Of a stretch of DNA of 64,000 nt, positions 33,684 through 46,095 are shown one piece after another (within the stretch, counting starts at the first letter, position 1; the number at the start of each line of letters is the position of its first letter). The translations under genes and the position numbers were made by a program. The notes below the pieces were generated by a model. It did no database searches and was not told where the DNA came from. It was given only the letters and a program-made list of their open reading frames with translations. The stretch is from Raphanus sativus (taxonomy: Eukaryota; Streptophyta; Magnoliopsida; Brassicales; Brassicaceae), in assembly GCF_000801105.2 (NCBI RefSeq), contig NC_079517.1, positions 22,825,579-22,889,578 of the forward strand, read 5' to 3'.

Positions 33684-36600
33684 TGTTCCTCATAACTCCT
33701 ATGAGATTTATTCAACTTCCTAGTGTTTCTATACTGATTAATGTTTCTAATCAAACTTATTACATCTTGGTTCATCCTGGTTTTATAAGAATCATGAGGA
33801 TATTACCATATGTCCGAACAGGGTAATCTGGATTCATTTGAATAGAAAGTGGGATAGCTTCTTCCTCATAATTCCTATGAGATTTATTCAACTTCCTGGT
33901 GATTCAATACTGATTAATTGTTTCAAATCAAGCTTCTTTCATCTTGGTTCATCCTGGTTTGTTAAGAATCACGAAGATATTACCATATGTCCGAACAGGG
34001 TAATCTGGAATCATTTGAATAGAAAGTGGGATAGCTTCTTCCTCAAAACTCCTATGAGATTTATTCAACTTCCTGGTTCCTTCTGGTTTCAAATCAAGCT
34101 TCCTACATCTTGGTTCATCCTGGTTTGATAAGAATCGTGAAGATATTACCATATGTCCGAACATGCTAATCTGGAATCATCTGAATAGAAAGTGGGATAG
34201 CTTCTTTCTCATAACTCCTATGAGATATATTCATCTTCCTGGGGATAATATACTGATTAATGGTTTCGAATCAAGCTCCTTATATCTTGGTTCATCCTGA
34301 TTTGATAAGAATCATGAAGATATTAACATATGTCCGAACAGGGTAATCTGGATTCATCTCAATAAAAAGTGGGATAGCTTCTTCCTCATAACTCCTATGA
34401 TATTTATTCAACTTCCAGGTGATTCAATACTGATTAATGGTTTCAAATCAAGCTTCTTTCATCTTGGTTCATCCTGGTTTGTTAAGAATCATGAAGATAT
34501 TGCCATATGTCCTAACAAGCTAATCTGGAATCATCTGAATAGAAAGTGGGATAGCTTGTTCCTCATAACTCCTATGAGATTTATTCAACTTCCTGGTCAT
34601 TCTATACTGATTAATGGTTTCAAATCAAGCTTCTTACATCTTGGTTCATCCTGGTTTGATAAGAATCATGAAGATATTACCATATGTCTGAACATGCTAA
34701 TGTGGTATCATCTGAATAGAAAGTGGGATAGCTTCTTTCTCATAACTCCTATGAGATTTATTAATCTTCCTGGGGATAATATACTGATTAATGGTTTCAA
34801 ATTAAGCTTCATATATCTTGGTTCATCCTGGTTTGATAAGAATCATGAAGATATTACTATATGTCTGAACAGGGTAATCTGGAATCATCTAAATAGAAAG
34901 TGGGATAGCTTCTTCCTCATAACTACTATGAGATTTAGTCAGCTTCCTGGTCATTCTTCACTGATTAATGGTTTCAAATCAAGCTTCTTACATCTTGTTT
35001 CCTTCTGGTTTGATAGGAATCATCAAGATATTGCTATATGTCTGAACATGCTTATCTGGAATCATCTGAATGAAAAGTGGGATAACTTCTTCCTCATAAC
35101 TCCTATGAGATTTATTCAACTTCCTGGGGATAATATACTGGTTAATAGTTTCATATCAAGCTTCTTACAGCTTGGTTCATCCTGGTTTGTTAAGAATCAT
35201 GAAGATATTACCATATGTCCGAACAGGGCAATCTTGAATCAAGCTTCGTCCTCAAAACTCCTATGAGAATTATTCAACTTCCTGGTTCTTTCTGGTTTCA
35301 AATCAAGTTTCTTACATCTTGTTTCATCCTGGTTTGATAAGAATCATGAAGATATTACCGTATGTCCGAACATGCTAATCTGGAATCATCTGAATCGAAA
35401 GTGGGATAGCTTCTTTCTCATAACTCCTATGAGATATATTCATCTTCCTGGGGATAATATACTGATTAATGATTTTAAATCAAGCTTCTTACATCTTGGT
35501 TCATCCTGATTTGATAAGAATCATGAAGATATTACCATATATTCGAACAGGCTAATCTGGAATCATCAAAATAAAAGTGGGAGAGCTTCTTCCTCCTAAA
35601 TACTATGAGATTTAATTAATTTCCTGGTTATTCTATACTGATTAATGGTTTCAAATCAAGCTTCTTACATCTTGGTTCATCATGGTTTGATAAGAATCAT
35701 GAAGATATTACCATATGTCCGAACAGGGTAATCTGGAATCATCTGAATAGAAAGTGAGATAGCTTGTTCCTCATAAATCCTATGAGATTTATTCAACTTC
35801 CTGGTGCTTCTATACTGATTAATAGTTTCAAATCAAGCTTCTTGCATCTTGGTTCATCCTGGTTTGATAAGAATCATGAAGATATTAACATATGTCCGAA
35901 GAGGGTAATCTGGAATCATCTGAATAGAAAGTGGGATAGCTTCTTCCTCATAACCCCTTTGAGATTTATTCAAGTTCCTGGGGATAATATACTGATTAAT
36001 GGTTTCTAATCAAGCTTCTTACATCTTGTTTCCTTCTGGTTTGATAGGAATCATCAAGATATTGCTATATGTTCGAACACGCTTATCTGGAATCTGGAAT
36101 CATCTGAATGAAAAGTGGGATACCTTCTTCCTCATAACTCCTATGAGATTATTCAACTTCCTGGTTATTTATACTGATTAATTGTTTCAAATAAAGCTTC
36201 TTTCATCTTGGTTCATTCTGGTTTAATAAGAATCATGAAGATATTACCATATGTCCGAAGAGGGTAATCTGGAATCATTTGAATAGAAAGTGGGATAGCT
36301 TCTTCCTCAAAACTCCTATGAGATTTATTCAACTTCCTGGTTCCTTCTGGTTTCAAATCAAGCTTCTTACATCTTGTTTCATCCTGGTTTGATAAGAATC
36401 ATGAAGATATTACCATATATTCGAACATGCTAATCTGGAATCATCTGAATAGAAAGTGGGATAGCTTCTTTCTCATAACTCCTATGAGATATATTCATCT
36501 TCCTGGGGATAATATACTGATTAATGGTTTTAAATCAAGCTTCTTATATCTTGGTTCATCCTTATTTGATAAGAATCATGAAGATATTACCATATGTCCG

Positions 36601-38703
36601 AACAGGCTAATCTGGAATCATCTGAATAGAGAGTAGGATAGCTTGTTCCTCATAACTCCTATGAGATTTATTCAACTTCCTGGTCATTCTATATACTGAT
36701 TAATGGTTTCAAATCAAGCTTCTTACATCTTGGTTCATCCTGGTTTGATAAGAATCATGAAGATATTACCATATGTCCGAAGAGGGTAATTTGGAATCAT
36801 TTGAATAGAAAGTGGGATAGCTTCTTCCTAATAACTCATATTAGATTTATTCAAATTTCTGGGGATAATATACTGATTAATGGTTTTAAATCAAGCTTCT
36901 TACATCTTTGTTCCTTCTGGTTTGATAAGAATCATGAAGATATTACCATATGTCTGAACATGCTAATGTGGAATCATCTGAATAGAAAGTGGGATAGCTT
37001 CTTTCTCATAACTCCTATGAGATTTATTCATTTTCCTGGGGATAATATACTGATTAGTTGTTTCAAATCAAGCTTTATATATCTTGGTTCATCCTGATTT
37101 GATAAGAATCATGAAGATATTACCATATGTCTGAACATGGTAATCTAGAATCATCTGAATAGAAAGTGGGATAGCTTCTTCCTCATAACTACTATAAGAT
37201 TTAGTCAACTTCCTGGTCATTCTGCACTGATTAATGGTTTCAAATCAAGCTTCTTACATCTTGTTTCCTTCTGGTTTGATAGGAATCATCAAGATATTGC
37301 TATATGTCCGAACATGCTTATCTAGAATCATCTGAATGAAAAGTGGGATAACTTCTTCCTAATAACTCATATGAGATTTATTCAACTTCCTGGGGATAAT
37401 ATACTGATTCATAGTTTCATATCAAGCTTCTTACAGCTTGGTTCATCCTGGTTTGTTAAGAATCATGAAGATATTACCATATGTCCGAACAGGGCAATCT
37501 TGAATCAAGCTTCTTCCTCAAAACTCCTATGAGATTTATTCAACTTCCTGGTTCCTTCTGGTTTCAAATCAAGCTTCTTACATCTTGTTTCATCCTGGTT
37601 TGATAAGAATCATGAAGATATTACCGTATGTCCGAACATGCTAATCTGGAATCATCTGAATCGAAAGTGGGATAGCTTCTTTCTCATAACTCCTATGAGA
37701 TATATTCATCTTCCTGGGGATAATATACTGATTAATGGTTTTAAATCAAGCTTCTTATGTCTTGGTTCATCCTTATTTGATAAGAATCATGAAGATATTA
37801 CCATATGTCTGAACATGCTAATGTGGAATCATCTGAATAGAAAGTGGGATAGCTTCTTTCTCATAACTCCTATAGATTTATTCATCTTCCTGGGGATAAT
37901 ATACTGATTAATGGTTTCAAATCAAGCTTCATATATCTTGGTTCATCCTGATTTGATAAGAATCATGAAGATATTACCATATGTCTTAACAGGGTAATTT
38001 GGAATCATCTGAATTGAAAGTGGGAGAGCTTCTTCCTGATAAATCCTATGAGATTTATTTAATTTCCTGGTTATTCTATTCTGATTAATGGTTTCAAATC
38101 AAGCTTCTTACATCTTGGTTCATCCTGGTTTGATAAGTATCATGAAGATATTACCATATGTCCGAACAGGGTAATCTGGATTCATCTGAATAGAAAGTAG
38201 GATAGCTTTTTCCTCATAACTCCTATGAGATTTATTCAGCTTCCTGGTTCTTCTATACTGATTAATAGTTTCAAATCAAGCTTCTTACGTCTTGGTTCAT
38301 CCTGGTTTGATAAGAATCATGAAGATATTACCATATGTCTGAACAGGGTAATCTGGAATCATCTGAATAGAAAGTGAGATAGCTTGTTCCTCATAACTCC
38401 TATGAGATTTATTCAACTTCCTGGTGCTTCTATACTGATTAATAGTTTCAAATCAAGCTTCTTACATCTTGGTTGATCCTGGTTTGATACGTATCATGAA
38501 GATATTACCATATGTCCGAACAGGGTAATCTGAAATCATCTGAATAGAAAGTGAGATAGCTTGTTCCTCATAACTCCTATGAGATTTATTCAACTTCCTG
38601 GTTCTTCTATACTGATTAATAGTTTCACATCAAGCTTCTTACATCTTGGTTCATTCTATACTGATTAATAGTTTCAAATCAAGCTTCTTACATCTTGGTT
38701 CAT
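33684..38703. repeat. Right satellite array, second part, with a 2.27-kb higher-order repeat
   Basis: About 28 units in the inverted orientation. Shortened units with the phrase CTTCCTGGTT(C/T)(C/T)TTCTGG occur at 34072, 35281, 36336 and 37547, and their neighbourhoods repeat with an offset of 2,264-2,266 bp. The array ends at 38703, where copia sequence begins in the middle of a unit. Confidence 0.85.
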
Positions 38704-39704
38704 ACTCCTGGACCAGGCGCCTCTCTTAAGTATCTTAAGATCCTCTCCACCATGTTCCAGTGAGGTACCTTAGGAGATCCCATGTGCTGGCTTACTTGGT
38801 TCACAGCAAAGCACACATCAGGTCTGGTGATGGTTTGATAGATGAACTTGCCAACCATTCTTCTATATTTCTTGACATCTTTGAATGGCGTAGCTTCATA
38901 CTCCCCCTCTCGCAGTACCTTGTAGCCTTCTTCCAATGGTGTTTTGGCTGGTCTACTTCCAAGGTTTCCTGCCTCATTTAAAATGTCCAGTGTGTACTTC
39001 CTTTGAGATAAGAAGAGCCCCTCTTTAGAGCGGCATATTTCAATCCCAAGGAAGTACTTCAATTCTCCCAAATCCTTAATATCAAAAGCACTTTTAAGAA
39101 AAGATTTAGTTGAGAGGATAACTTCCTTGTTGCTACCAGTGATGATAATATCATCAACATACACTAAGATCACCACAATACCTTGCTGGCTAGTTAGGGT
39201 GAAGAGAGTGTGATCAGCCTGTGATTTTGCAAATCCTCTCCCATTGAGGGTGGTGCTCAGCTTGTGATACCAAGCTCTTGGAGATTGCTTCAAGCCATAG
39301 ATTGCTTTCTTTAATCTCAAAACATTTCCTGGTTTCACCATGTCTTCTAGGCCAGGAGGTGGTTTCATATACACTTCATCCTCCAATACTCCTTGTAAGA
39401 AAGCATTCTTCACATCCATCTGCCATATATCGCATTCCAAGTTGACAGCAAGTGATTGAACAATTCTTATGGTATGGAGCTTGGCTACTGGTGCAAAAGT
39501 GTCTAGGTAATATTCACCATACACTTGAGTATATCCCCTTGAAACTAGTCTTGTCTTTCTCCTCTCTGGCTTTCCATTAGCCCCATACTTGATAGTAAAC
39601 AAGAGGCGACTTGTCACTGCTTTCTTGCCCTTGGGAAGTTCAGTTTCAAACCATGTGTTATTCCTGATCATGGCTCCCATCTCATCACCAACAGATGCTC
39701 CCTA
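38704..39704 (-). pseudogene. Copia reverse transcriptase, truncated
   Basis: Codes the polymerase that copies the element RNA. From the start of the part to its end it shows the copia motifs LVSRGYTQ, FAPVAKLHTIR, DVKNAFLQG, YGLKQSPRAW and the active site YVDDIII (about 39141-39162). The frame follows an in-frame TAG at 39702-39704 that separates it from the upstream part. The protein ends shortly after RILRYLREAPG at the satellite border, so the RNase H domain is missing. The ATG at 39680 is internal and not a natural start. Confidence 0.9.
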
Positions 39705-40590
39705 TTCTTCATGTAGCATAGCCTCTTCATATGTATTTGGGATGTACTCCTGATCAAGCTCACTGATGAAGACGTGGTGTTCCTCTGGATACTGAGCAAG
39801 TGAGCACACAGCACCGATAGGGTGAGCTACTGCCTCGGAATTGAAGTATACTCTTGTGTTGCTCCAATTAGAAGCTGGTTTCCTGACTCTTGTACTCCTC
39901 CTAGGTTGTATCAGCTCAGGTTCAGCCTCATTGACTCCACTTGGCTCTCCCATCTGTACCTCAGCTTCTGATCTCTCATCTTGAACATGAGATACTGAGC
40001 TTTCTTCAGGTTGAGCTTGCGCAGTCTGCTCAGTTCTATCACCCCCTTCATGATCAAGATGAGTGATCTCAACATCTGCCACTGTTTCTTCTACAGCCTG
40101 TGTTGGAACCTCTGACCAGGGCTGGTGAGTTTGGTAAACTGATTCCAAGCCTCTCCATAATAACTCTAAGGTTATTAGCTCTGTCTGAGGCAGATTGAGA
40201 CATATTCTTTAGTTCTTCCCAACTCCTCTCAGCATAATACCCTTTTGATTCCAGGGACTTAAAATCCTTTGATACTAGGACCCTCCTTGTCTCTGGAACA
40301 TAGCACTTGTATCCTTTCTGATGTGTAGAGTAGCCAATGAACATGGCCTTTGTGTTTTTAGCTTCTAGCTTGTTTCTTAACTCTCCTGGAACAAAAACAA
40401 AACACACACACCCAAATACCCGCAAATGGTCTATAGATGGTTTGGTTTTGTTGAGTACCTCATATGGTGTGGAATCAAGAAGAACTCTTGTGGGTGTGCG
40501 GTTAATTAGGTAAGTAGAAGTGACCACTGCATCTCTCCAAAATCTTTTAGGGACATTGGCGTGAAACATGATACTCCTGGCCACCTCCAT
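39705..40590 (-). pseudogene. Copia pol, region between integrase and reverse transcriptase
   Basis: Two overlapping frames (40590-40069 and 40148-39702) code the end of integrase (FWRDAVVTSTYLINRTPT, KGYKCYVPETRRVLVSKDF) and an acidic Glu/Ser-rich linker with the copia phrase PRRSTRVRKP. The frame changes near 40145. Confidence 0.85.
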
Positions 40591-41630
40591 AGATGTCTAT
40601 TCTTTCTTTCAGCTACACCATTTTGTTGTGGAGTGTAAGGGCAACTAGTTTGTTGTATAATCCCATGAGCAGCTAAGTGTTGTTTGAAGGCTGTGCTAGT
40701 ATATTCACCACCATTATCTGATCTAAGAATTTTAATCTTGACATTGAAATGGTTAGTAATATAGTTTTGGAAATTTTTAAAAGCTTCTAGCACCCTATCT
40801 TTAGATTGTAACAATGTGATCCAAGTATACTTAGATTTTTCATCTATGAATGTCACAAAATACTTATGCTGTTCTCTAGATGCACATGGGGCAGTCCACA
40901 CATCAGAATGTATTAAATCAAAGCAATTATCATAGATAGTCTTGGATTTAGGAAAAACACTTCTACAATGTTTTCCTAAGATACAAGCTTCACAATCACT
41001 TTTAAAATTAATACTAGGCAACAGGATGTTCAAAGCATGAGAGTGAGAATGTCCTAATCTAGCATGCCACATTACATCTTTAGGGAATTCAGAAACAGAA
41101 ACAAAAGCACTAGATAAATCAGAAGCTGGTCTTGTGTCCTCAAGCAAGTACAAGTCTCCCTTGTTAACACATTTTCCAAGCAACTTACTAGAATCAATAT
41201 CCTGAAAATACACACTGTTAGGAATTAAAGTAACTTGATAATTCAAATCAGTAGTGACTCTCTTAACATATAACAGGTTTGAGGCAAAGGTGGGCATGTA
41301 AAAAGCTTTAGAATCTTTATCAAACAGCCTAAGATCTCCTACACCTTTTATTGGGATTTTGTCACCATTTGCTATCATCACATTTCCTATCACTGGTTCA
41401 ATGTTTTTAATCAGGTTCAAATCACTAATCATGTGATGAGAAGCACCAGAGTCTATTATCAATGGTTTAACTGATTTTAAAACATTTAAAATATCACCAG
41501 CAGTGTGAGAAGCATTAGGAGAGATCCCAAGGGTTCTAGAAATACCAGATTCTTTTAGGGCCTTGATGAGAGCTTCCAAGTCAGATTTCTTGAGGAGCTC
41601 ATCTAGGTTGGTCCTTGGTGTGGTGTACAC
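40591..41630 (-). pseudogene. Copia protease and integrase part
   Basis: Contains the copia aspartic protease motif DSGASHHM (Asp codon at about 41451-41453), the GAG-pre-integrase HARLGH...CEACILGK and the integrase core: Asp in IHSDVWT, Asp in RSDNGGE and Glu in PQQNGVAERKN, the usual triad. Just after NRHL a single missing base near 40590 moves the coding into the next frame. It overlaps the gag frame at 41603-41630, where the gag CCHC knuckle should be but is not seen. Confidence 0.88.
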
Positions 41631-42325
41631 TGATGTACTATTCCCTCAGCCTGGTGAGCCATGCTCAAGTCTCCCTTGCTTCCAAATACGCTCACTGACC
41701 CTTCTTCCTTATGGATTTGAGCGCAAACATCATCTAGCTCAGGAAGTTTATCAGCCCTTAGGATATGCTTGATAAGACCTCCATAGGATGAGTTGAGTGT
41801 GAGCAGCAACCCAAAGACTTTATCTTCTTCACGCCTGGCTAGAAAGATATCATTGTCCATAGTGTGAGGTCTTAATATCTCCAGCGCTGCCCAAAGAGAC
41901 CTGAACTTGCCAAAGTGGGGCTGAAACTCCACATCTCCTTGACTGAGACCATTGAAGGCTTTCTTTACTTCAAAGACCTTGGTGAGGTTCGAGACATTCC
42001 CATAAATCTTGTAGAGAGTGTCCCACAGCTGCTTGGTAGTCTCACAGTATGAGTAAGACTCCATGATTGCTGGTTCAAGTGAGCTAAGGAGGGCTGAGAG
42101 CACCATGAGATCTTCTTGTTCCCATTTGTCATCATCAGCTACCACCATCTCCTTTCCATCTTCTCCTTGGACAGTTTGTTTTGGAGCTGATGCTTTTGTA
42201 TCATACTTCCATAAACTTCTTCCTCCAAGGGCTCTCTTCACCATCCTGGCCCAAAAGAGATAATTAATCCCTTTCAAGGTCACAGGAATACTGAGCTGTT
42301 TGTTGTTGTTGTTGTTTTCTTCCAT
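41603..42325 (-). pseudogene. gag: Copia gag
   Basis: ATG at 42325, 241 codons to a TAG at 41603. The N-terminus (IPVTLKGINYLFWARMVKRA) and the UBN2-like middle (ETTKQLWDTLYKIYG, FEVKKAFNGLSQGD, LRADKLPELDDVCAQI) are typical copia gag. The zinc knuckle that usually follows is absent and the frame passes into pol with a shift, so part of gag seems deleted. Confidence 0.85.
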
Positions 42326-42427
42326 CTTTCTTCCAAATCGCCAAGAACAGAGAAATTTAAAGAACAAGATGAAGTGAAACAAGAACAGAGTTTGCGGAAG
42401 TTAAAGATAGGTTTCAAGAGCTTTGTT

Positions 42428-42439
42428 GCTCTGATACCA
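42428..42439 (-). promoter_or_regulatory. Copia primer-binding site, initiator tRNA-Met
   Basis: TGGTATCAGAGC on the minus strand, directly after the LTR end. Confidence 0.92.
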
Positions 42440-42992
42440 TGTAGTTTTGTGAAAGAATAAGTAGATTTGTGTGGTAGATTAAGAGAATCAAAGACAAGAA
42501 TATATGAAAGAGAGAGTGATGAGTTTGGCGAGTGAGAGAGAGAGAGTGATATCAAGTGAGAGAGTGTAAAGAGGAATTCATATTTCCTTGATCAAAAATA
42601 GCTTGCATACAGCATATATTTAAAGCCATATCAGGCCAAGTCAAGACAATAAGAATTAGATTAAACTAAGCTGGTCTTCTCAAGGAACTGGCCGAGATAG
42701 TGACAGGTCTTAAACGGCTCCAAGGTAAGAGGAACATGTGACTTCTATTGTATTTTAATCTTGCCGACATCTCTCTTCTTGTCTTGATCCTCCAACGGTC
42801 TCCTCTCCTTCTAAACCACTTCTTAGCAAGTATCTTTGCTTTCCTTGTTGTTTAGACTTGGTTGATACCGTGTGGATCAAGTCTTGTACGGATAACCTTG
42901 CAACACACTTCATAACCATCCGGGACCATTCTTGCTTGTCTAATCCTATTTATCTTGTAAGACTTCATGTCTTGTATGCTTTCATGTCAACA
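42440..42992 (-). repeat. 5' LTR of the truncated copia element
   Basis: 553 bp. On the minus strand it starts TGTTGACATGAAAG and ends CAAAACTACA, then the primer site. Confidence 0.82.
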
Positions 42993-43585
42993 CTAATCAC
43001 ATAATAAAATTATAAGTTGGATTAACGGAATGCCTAACTTCATCATTGAAAAAATGTTCTTGAACTGTTTTGATCATAGAAGATGATTTTTTTGATCTTT
43101 AAGTTGAAGTTAAAACTTTTCTCTCCTTGTCTACACATCTTTTTTGTGATTCTCTTTAGTTTTTGTGATGCTTTAGAATAGAGCAAAGACAACTATTTAT
43201 AGGTGGGGAAAGGGACCTAGCTTCTCCATCAAATTTTGAATACTTTCTCACCAAGTGTTACTTATTTCTATAGCAAGTTTATCCTTTAATTTCAATCATC
43301 CATCAAAATTGAGTAAGTGAAAAATGTATATTTAAAGTGACTCATTTCATTATGAGAAGACAAGTATGGAATGTTCCAATATATAAGGTTCATAAATTCT
43401 GCTTGTTCTGTTATGCATTTTTCATTAGGTTTTTCCTTTAAATCACTCTCCTCATCTAGAACATTAGTCACTTATATTTTAGTTAAAACATTAGTAAAAT
43501 AATAAATTAATATTTTTTAAATTAACATAAAACCACATCATGGAAAAGAAATATACATTTGCATACATTATATTTCTTACATATT
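42993..43585. other. AT-rich flank with a possible minus-strand promoter; no gene certain
   Basis: A TATAAATA on the minus strand (43194-43201) is followed by a CA/T-rich leader and short ATG frames that run into the copia LTR at 42992. This could be the 5' end of a gene cut by the insertion. No coding domain can be named. Confidence 0.35.
43194..43201 (-). promoter_or_regulatory. TATA-like element
   Basis: TATAAATA on the minus strand in a CCTATAAATAG context, a good plant TATA box by sequence. The transcript would run towards the copia LTR about 200 bp away. Confidence 0.4.
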
Positions 43586-43825
43586 TCACCAAAAAAGGTT
43601 TGTGATCGCCGCCCCCTCAAAGATTGTTGGATTTTTAGAGACTAGAGAACTAATCCGCGTGAGATCATACTTGAACAACTTTTCAATCGAGAACTGAACA
43701 TAACCTACCATAATTTCCTTGATGTAGATACCAGAGAGAACATTAAATTTCATCCTCAAAGAACCGGAGTTGATGATCGACAAGAGACAAGAGTGAAGAT
43801 CAAGTGGCATACAATCTATCGCCAA
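43586..43825 (-). CDS. Short hypothetical frame
   Basis: An open frame of about 79 codons. Its start is not a clear ATG: the sequence reads TTGGCGATAG at that point. The product has an even amino-acid mix (ILSIINSGSLRMKFNVLSG) without low complexity, so it could be a relic exon of a plant gene. I do not recognise it, and no partner exon is seen. Confidence 0.25.
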   Translation of the reverse strand: MAIDCMPLDLHSCLLSIINSGSLRMKFNVLSGIYIKEIMVGYVQFSIEKLFKYDLTRISSLVSKNPTIFEGAAITNLFW

Positions 43826-44160
43826 AGAACTAATAAATTAATGAGAAACCATAATCTTAATAGAGATTTTGATTGTTGCTGCTTTTCATTGCGAGAGAGC
43901 GTTATTTAGTATTTATTTTCAAAATAAGGCTCATCAATTTTTATTATTGTTACAATTTAAGCAAAAAAAACTTTTATTATTACAATTCATAAGAAAAAAT
44001 AAAATAAAATGAAAGTAAAACTAGTAAAATGCAGCCACAAGGGAGAAAGATCATGAAGTTAACAAAAAAAAAATGACAAGCAAAAGTTTAAAAAAAAAAG
44101 AAAAGAAATAAAGGAGAGAGATCATCATATCAAAATTTCCATTAGTTATTCTTGGCACCG

Positions 44161-44709
44161 TTAAGGGTAACGTGATTGAACGGCCACGCTAGTCGTGTGC
44201 TCGAGAGGTTGAGTGCTAAACAAATCAGAGTAGACCTCAATAAAAAACTTTTCAACCACATCGAGGTAAGCAGCGCAACGAAGACGAGAGTAGCAATCGA
44301 GGATCTCCCGAACATCTAAGACATGTTCCTCATCATTTATTATATCACCATTCATTATCTCCTCCATCTCTTGTAGCTTTCGGAGAATAAGCTCAACCTT
44401 TGGTTTCGAAAAGAGAGTCTCATTTCTGTCTCCTCTTCTCGGTGGTTGAGCCAAAGCACTGTTTTCGGTCACATAGTCTCTGGATTTAGGCTGTAACTGC
44501 TTAGGTACGGATGATGTCGATGATGATGATATAATGTTTTTTGGGTTTTGATGATGATGATCGTTGATAGAGGTATTGTTAGGTGTTTTAGGTAGTTTGT
44601 GATAGGTAGCATTGTTGGAGAAAAATGATTTGAAGTTGTCGATGGTTTTCTGGAAGAATTTTCTTGTGTTGGAGATGGAGCTTCTGAACCATCTCTCTGA
44701 TTTTTTCTT
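44161..44709 (-). pseudogene. Plant-specific protein, possibly OVATE-like, start codon missing
   Basis: Open from a TAG (44710-44712) to a TAA at 44161, 181 codons, with no ATG in frame near the start. The N-terminus is basic and aromatic (KKKSERWFRSSISNTRKFF), followed by a Ser/Asn/His-rich linker and a C-terminal part rich in Leu, Glu and aromatic residues (VREILDCYSRLRC, FFIEVYSDLF). The C-terminus weakly recalls the OVATE domain of plant repressors, but several of its usual residues are not there. A TATA-like TTAATATAAG lies about 95 bp upstream (44801-44810). The place where an ATG is expected is directly at the TAG. This looks like a gene that lost its start, or whose first exon lies further up. 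A shorter start at 44472 is GTG and not credible in a plant. Confidence 0.45.
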
Positions 44710-44712
44710 CTA

Positions 44713-45589
44713 ATTCTGAAGATTGAAAAGCAGACTTGTTTTCTTTTATTAATTCGGTCGTCTTCTTTGAGTTTGGTGAATTGTCCCTGGAAAGCTCTTC
44801 CTTATATTAAAGAAAAAAGTGAACTTAGTGACTTTTTTCTTTTGAAACACAATTAACTTCGTGCAAAATCGGCGAATAACATATTTGTAAATATCATAGC
44901 CTATTTATCTCGTGTAAAACTTTGAAATAGTTTTACAAAAAAAAAACTTTGAAAATAGTATTGATACGTGTGATATTGCTTTATTCTAAATTGGTAAAAC
45001 ACATAAATTTTTACGAAATTATCATTGTGTATATATACTGTATATATCTATAATATGCACACTAAAATAAGGGTTGTGCGGATTAATATATATCTAGTTT
45101 TTTTTATACAAGTTTTTACTTTAATATAAAATTCTACATTACATAAAAAATTCAATTTATATTATAGAGTAGCAAACTTTAATACCCATATTAACAATTT
45201 ATGTATTAAATTTATTTTTGTTTCATATTTTATTTAGTAGATGTGAATCTTCTCTTTAAAAAGAATCAAATTATCATAACAAATTTGGAGTTGAAATCAA
45301 ATAATTTTTATATTTGTGAATTGAAAAGAATTCTAGTATCATTCAATGTGTTAGAAACTGTAATCTCTCTTAAAACATATGAAAATACATGCTTATATTT
45401 TGATATTTGCATTGAACATATATTGAAAAATTAATATTTTAATTTTTAAATATTGATTATTTTTAAATGATTATAAATTATTAAAACCACTAAACATCCC
45501 ACATTAAACACAATTTCTTGGAGTAAAATTTTATTACACGAATATGCAAATCATCATAAAATCATATGACTAGAAACTTCATTTATTGT
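44713..45589. other. Upstream region and AT-rich spacer, no gene seen
   Basis: Apart from the TATA-like site at 44801-44810 (minus) it is AT-rich with no frame worth naming. The 63-codon frame at 45243-45434 is of AT-rich composition and probably chance. Confidence 0.5.
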
Positions 45590-46095
45590 ATAGGGGTTTT
45601 TGCAAAATTGACTCAAAACATGAAGTCAACCACAAAACTAACATATGTTTTTTTTTTTGGATTTTTCTTTTGCCCTATCCACCCCAGAAGTTGACATTAT
45701 TTACAAAAAATGCCATTAGCTTTTTTTTCGAAAATGGCCTATTTACTCTCTCAACATCATCATCTTCAAGTATTTACAAAATTGTCATTGCCATCGATAC
45801 CCAACCACCATGAACACCAATTTGAAGCTCTTGATGCACCTCAAATCGATTTACACTCTTTCTTTCTCAATTCTTATGAACTAAAAACAACATCGCTTTC
45901 ACTTTGTTTTCATATTCATCCAAAAACTCAAGCTTTTGATTGTAAATTTTTATGGTTGATAGAGCCATTCAAGCTCACGATTCTTGGTGGGTTACTTTCG
46001 TTTGAGGTTCTGTGTGGTTGGAGAAGATTTATGTGTGCTAAGGAAGTCATCTCATTGATTTAAGGTATAAAAAAGATTTTTTCCCAGATCTGTTC

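Larger units (their letters stand above)
38704..42992 (-). mobile_element. Truncated Ty1/copia element
   Basis: A minus-strand copia element with 5' LTR 42440-42992, initiator tRNA-Met primer site, gag, protease, integrase and reverse transcriptase, cut within the end of the reverse transcriptase by satellite at 38703. RNase H and the 3' LTR are missing. At least three frame breaks and one in-frame stop make it inactive. The target duplication cannot be checked because the 3' end is lost. Confidence 0.9.

Noticed and set aside
34397..35266. 289-codon frame on the plus strand
   Set aside because: The same satellite in inverted orientation; the peptide is again the 59-residue block.
45710..46063. 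117-codon frame in the MULE left part
   Set aside because: Low-complexity, no domain, and it lies in the non-coding subterminal region of the MULE.
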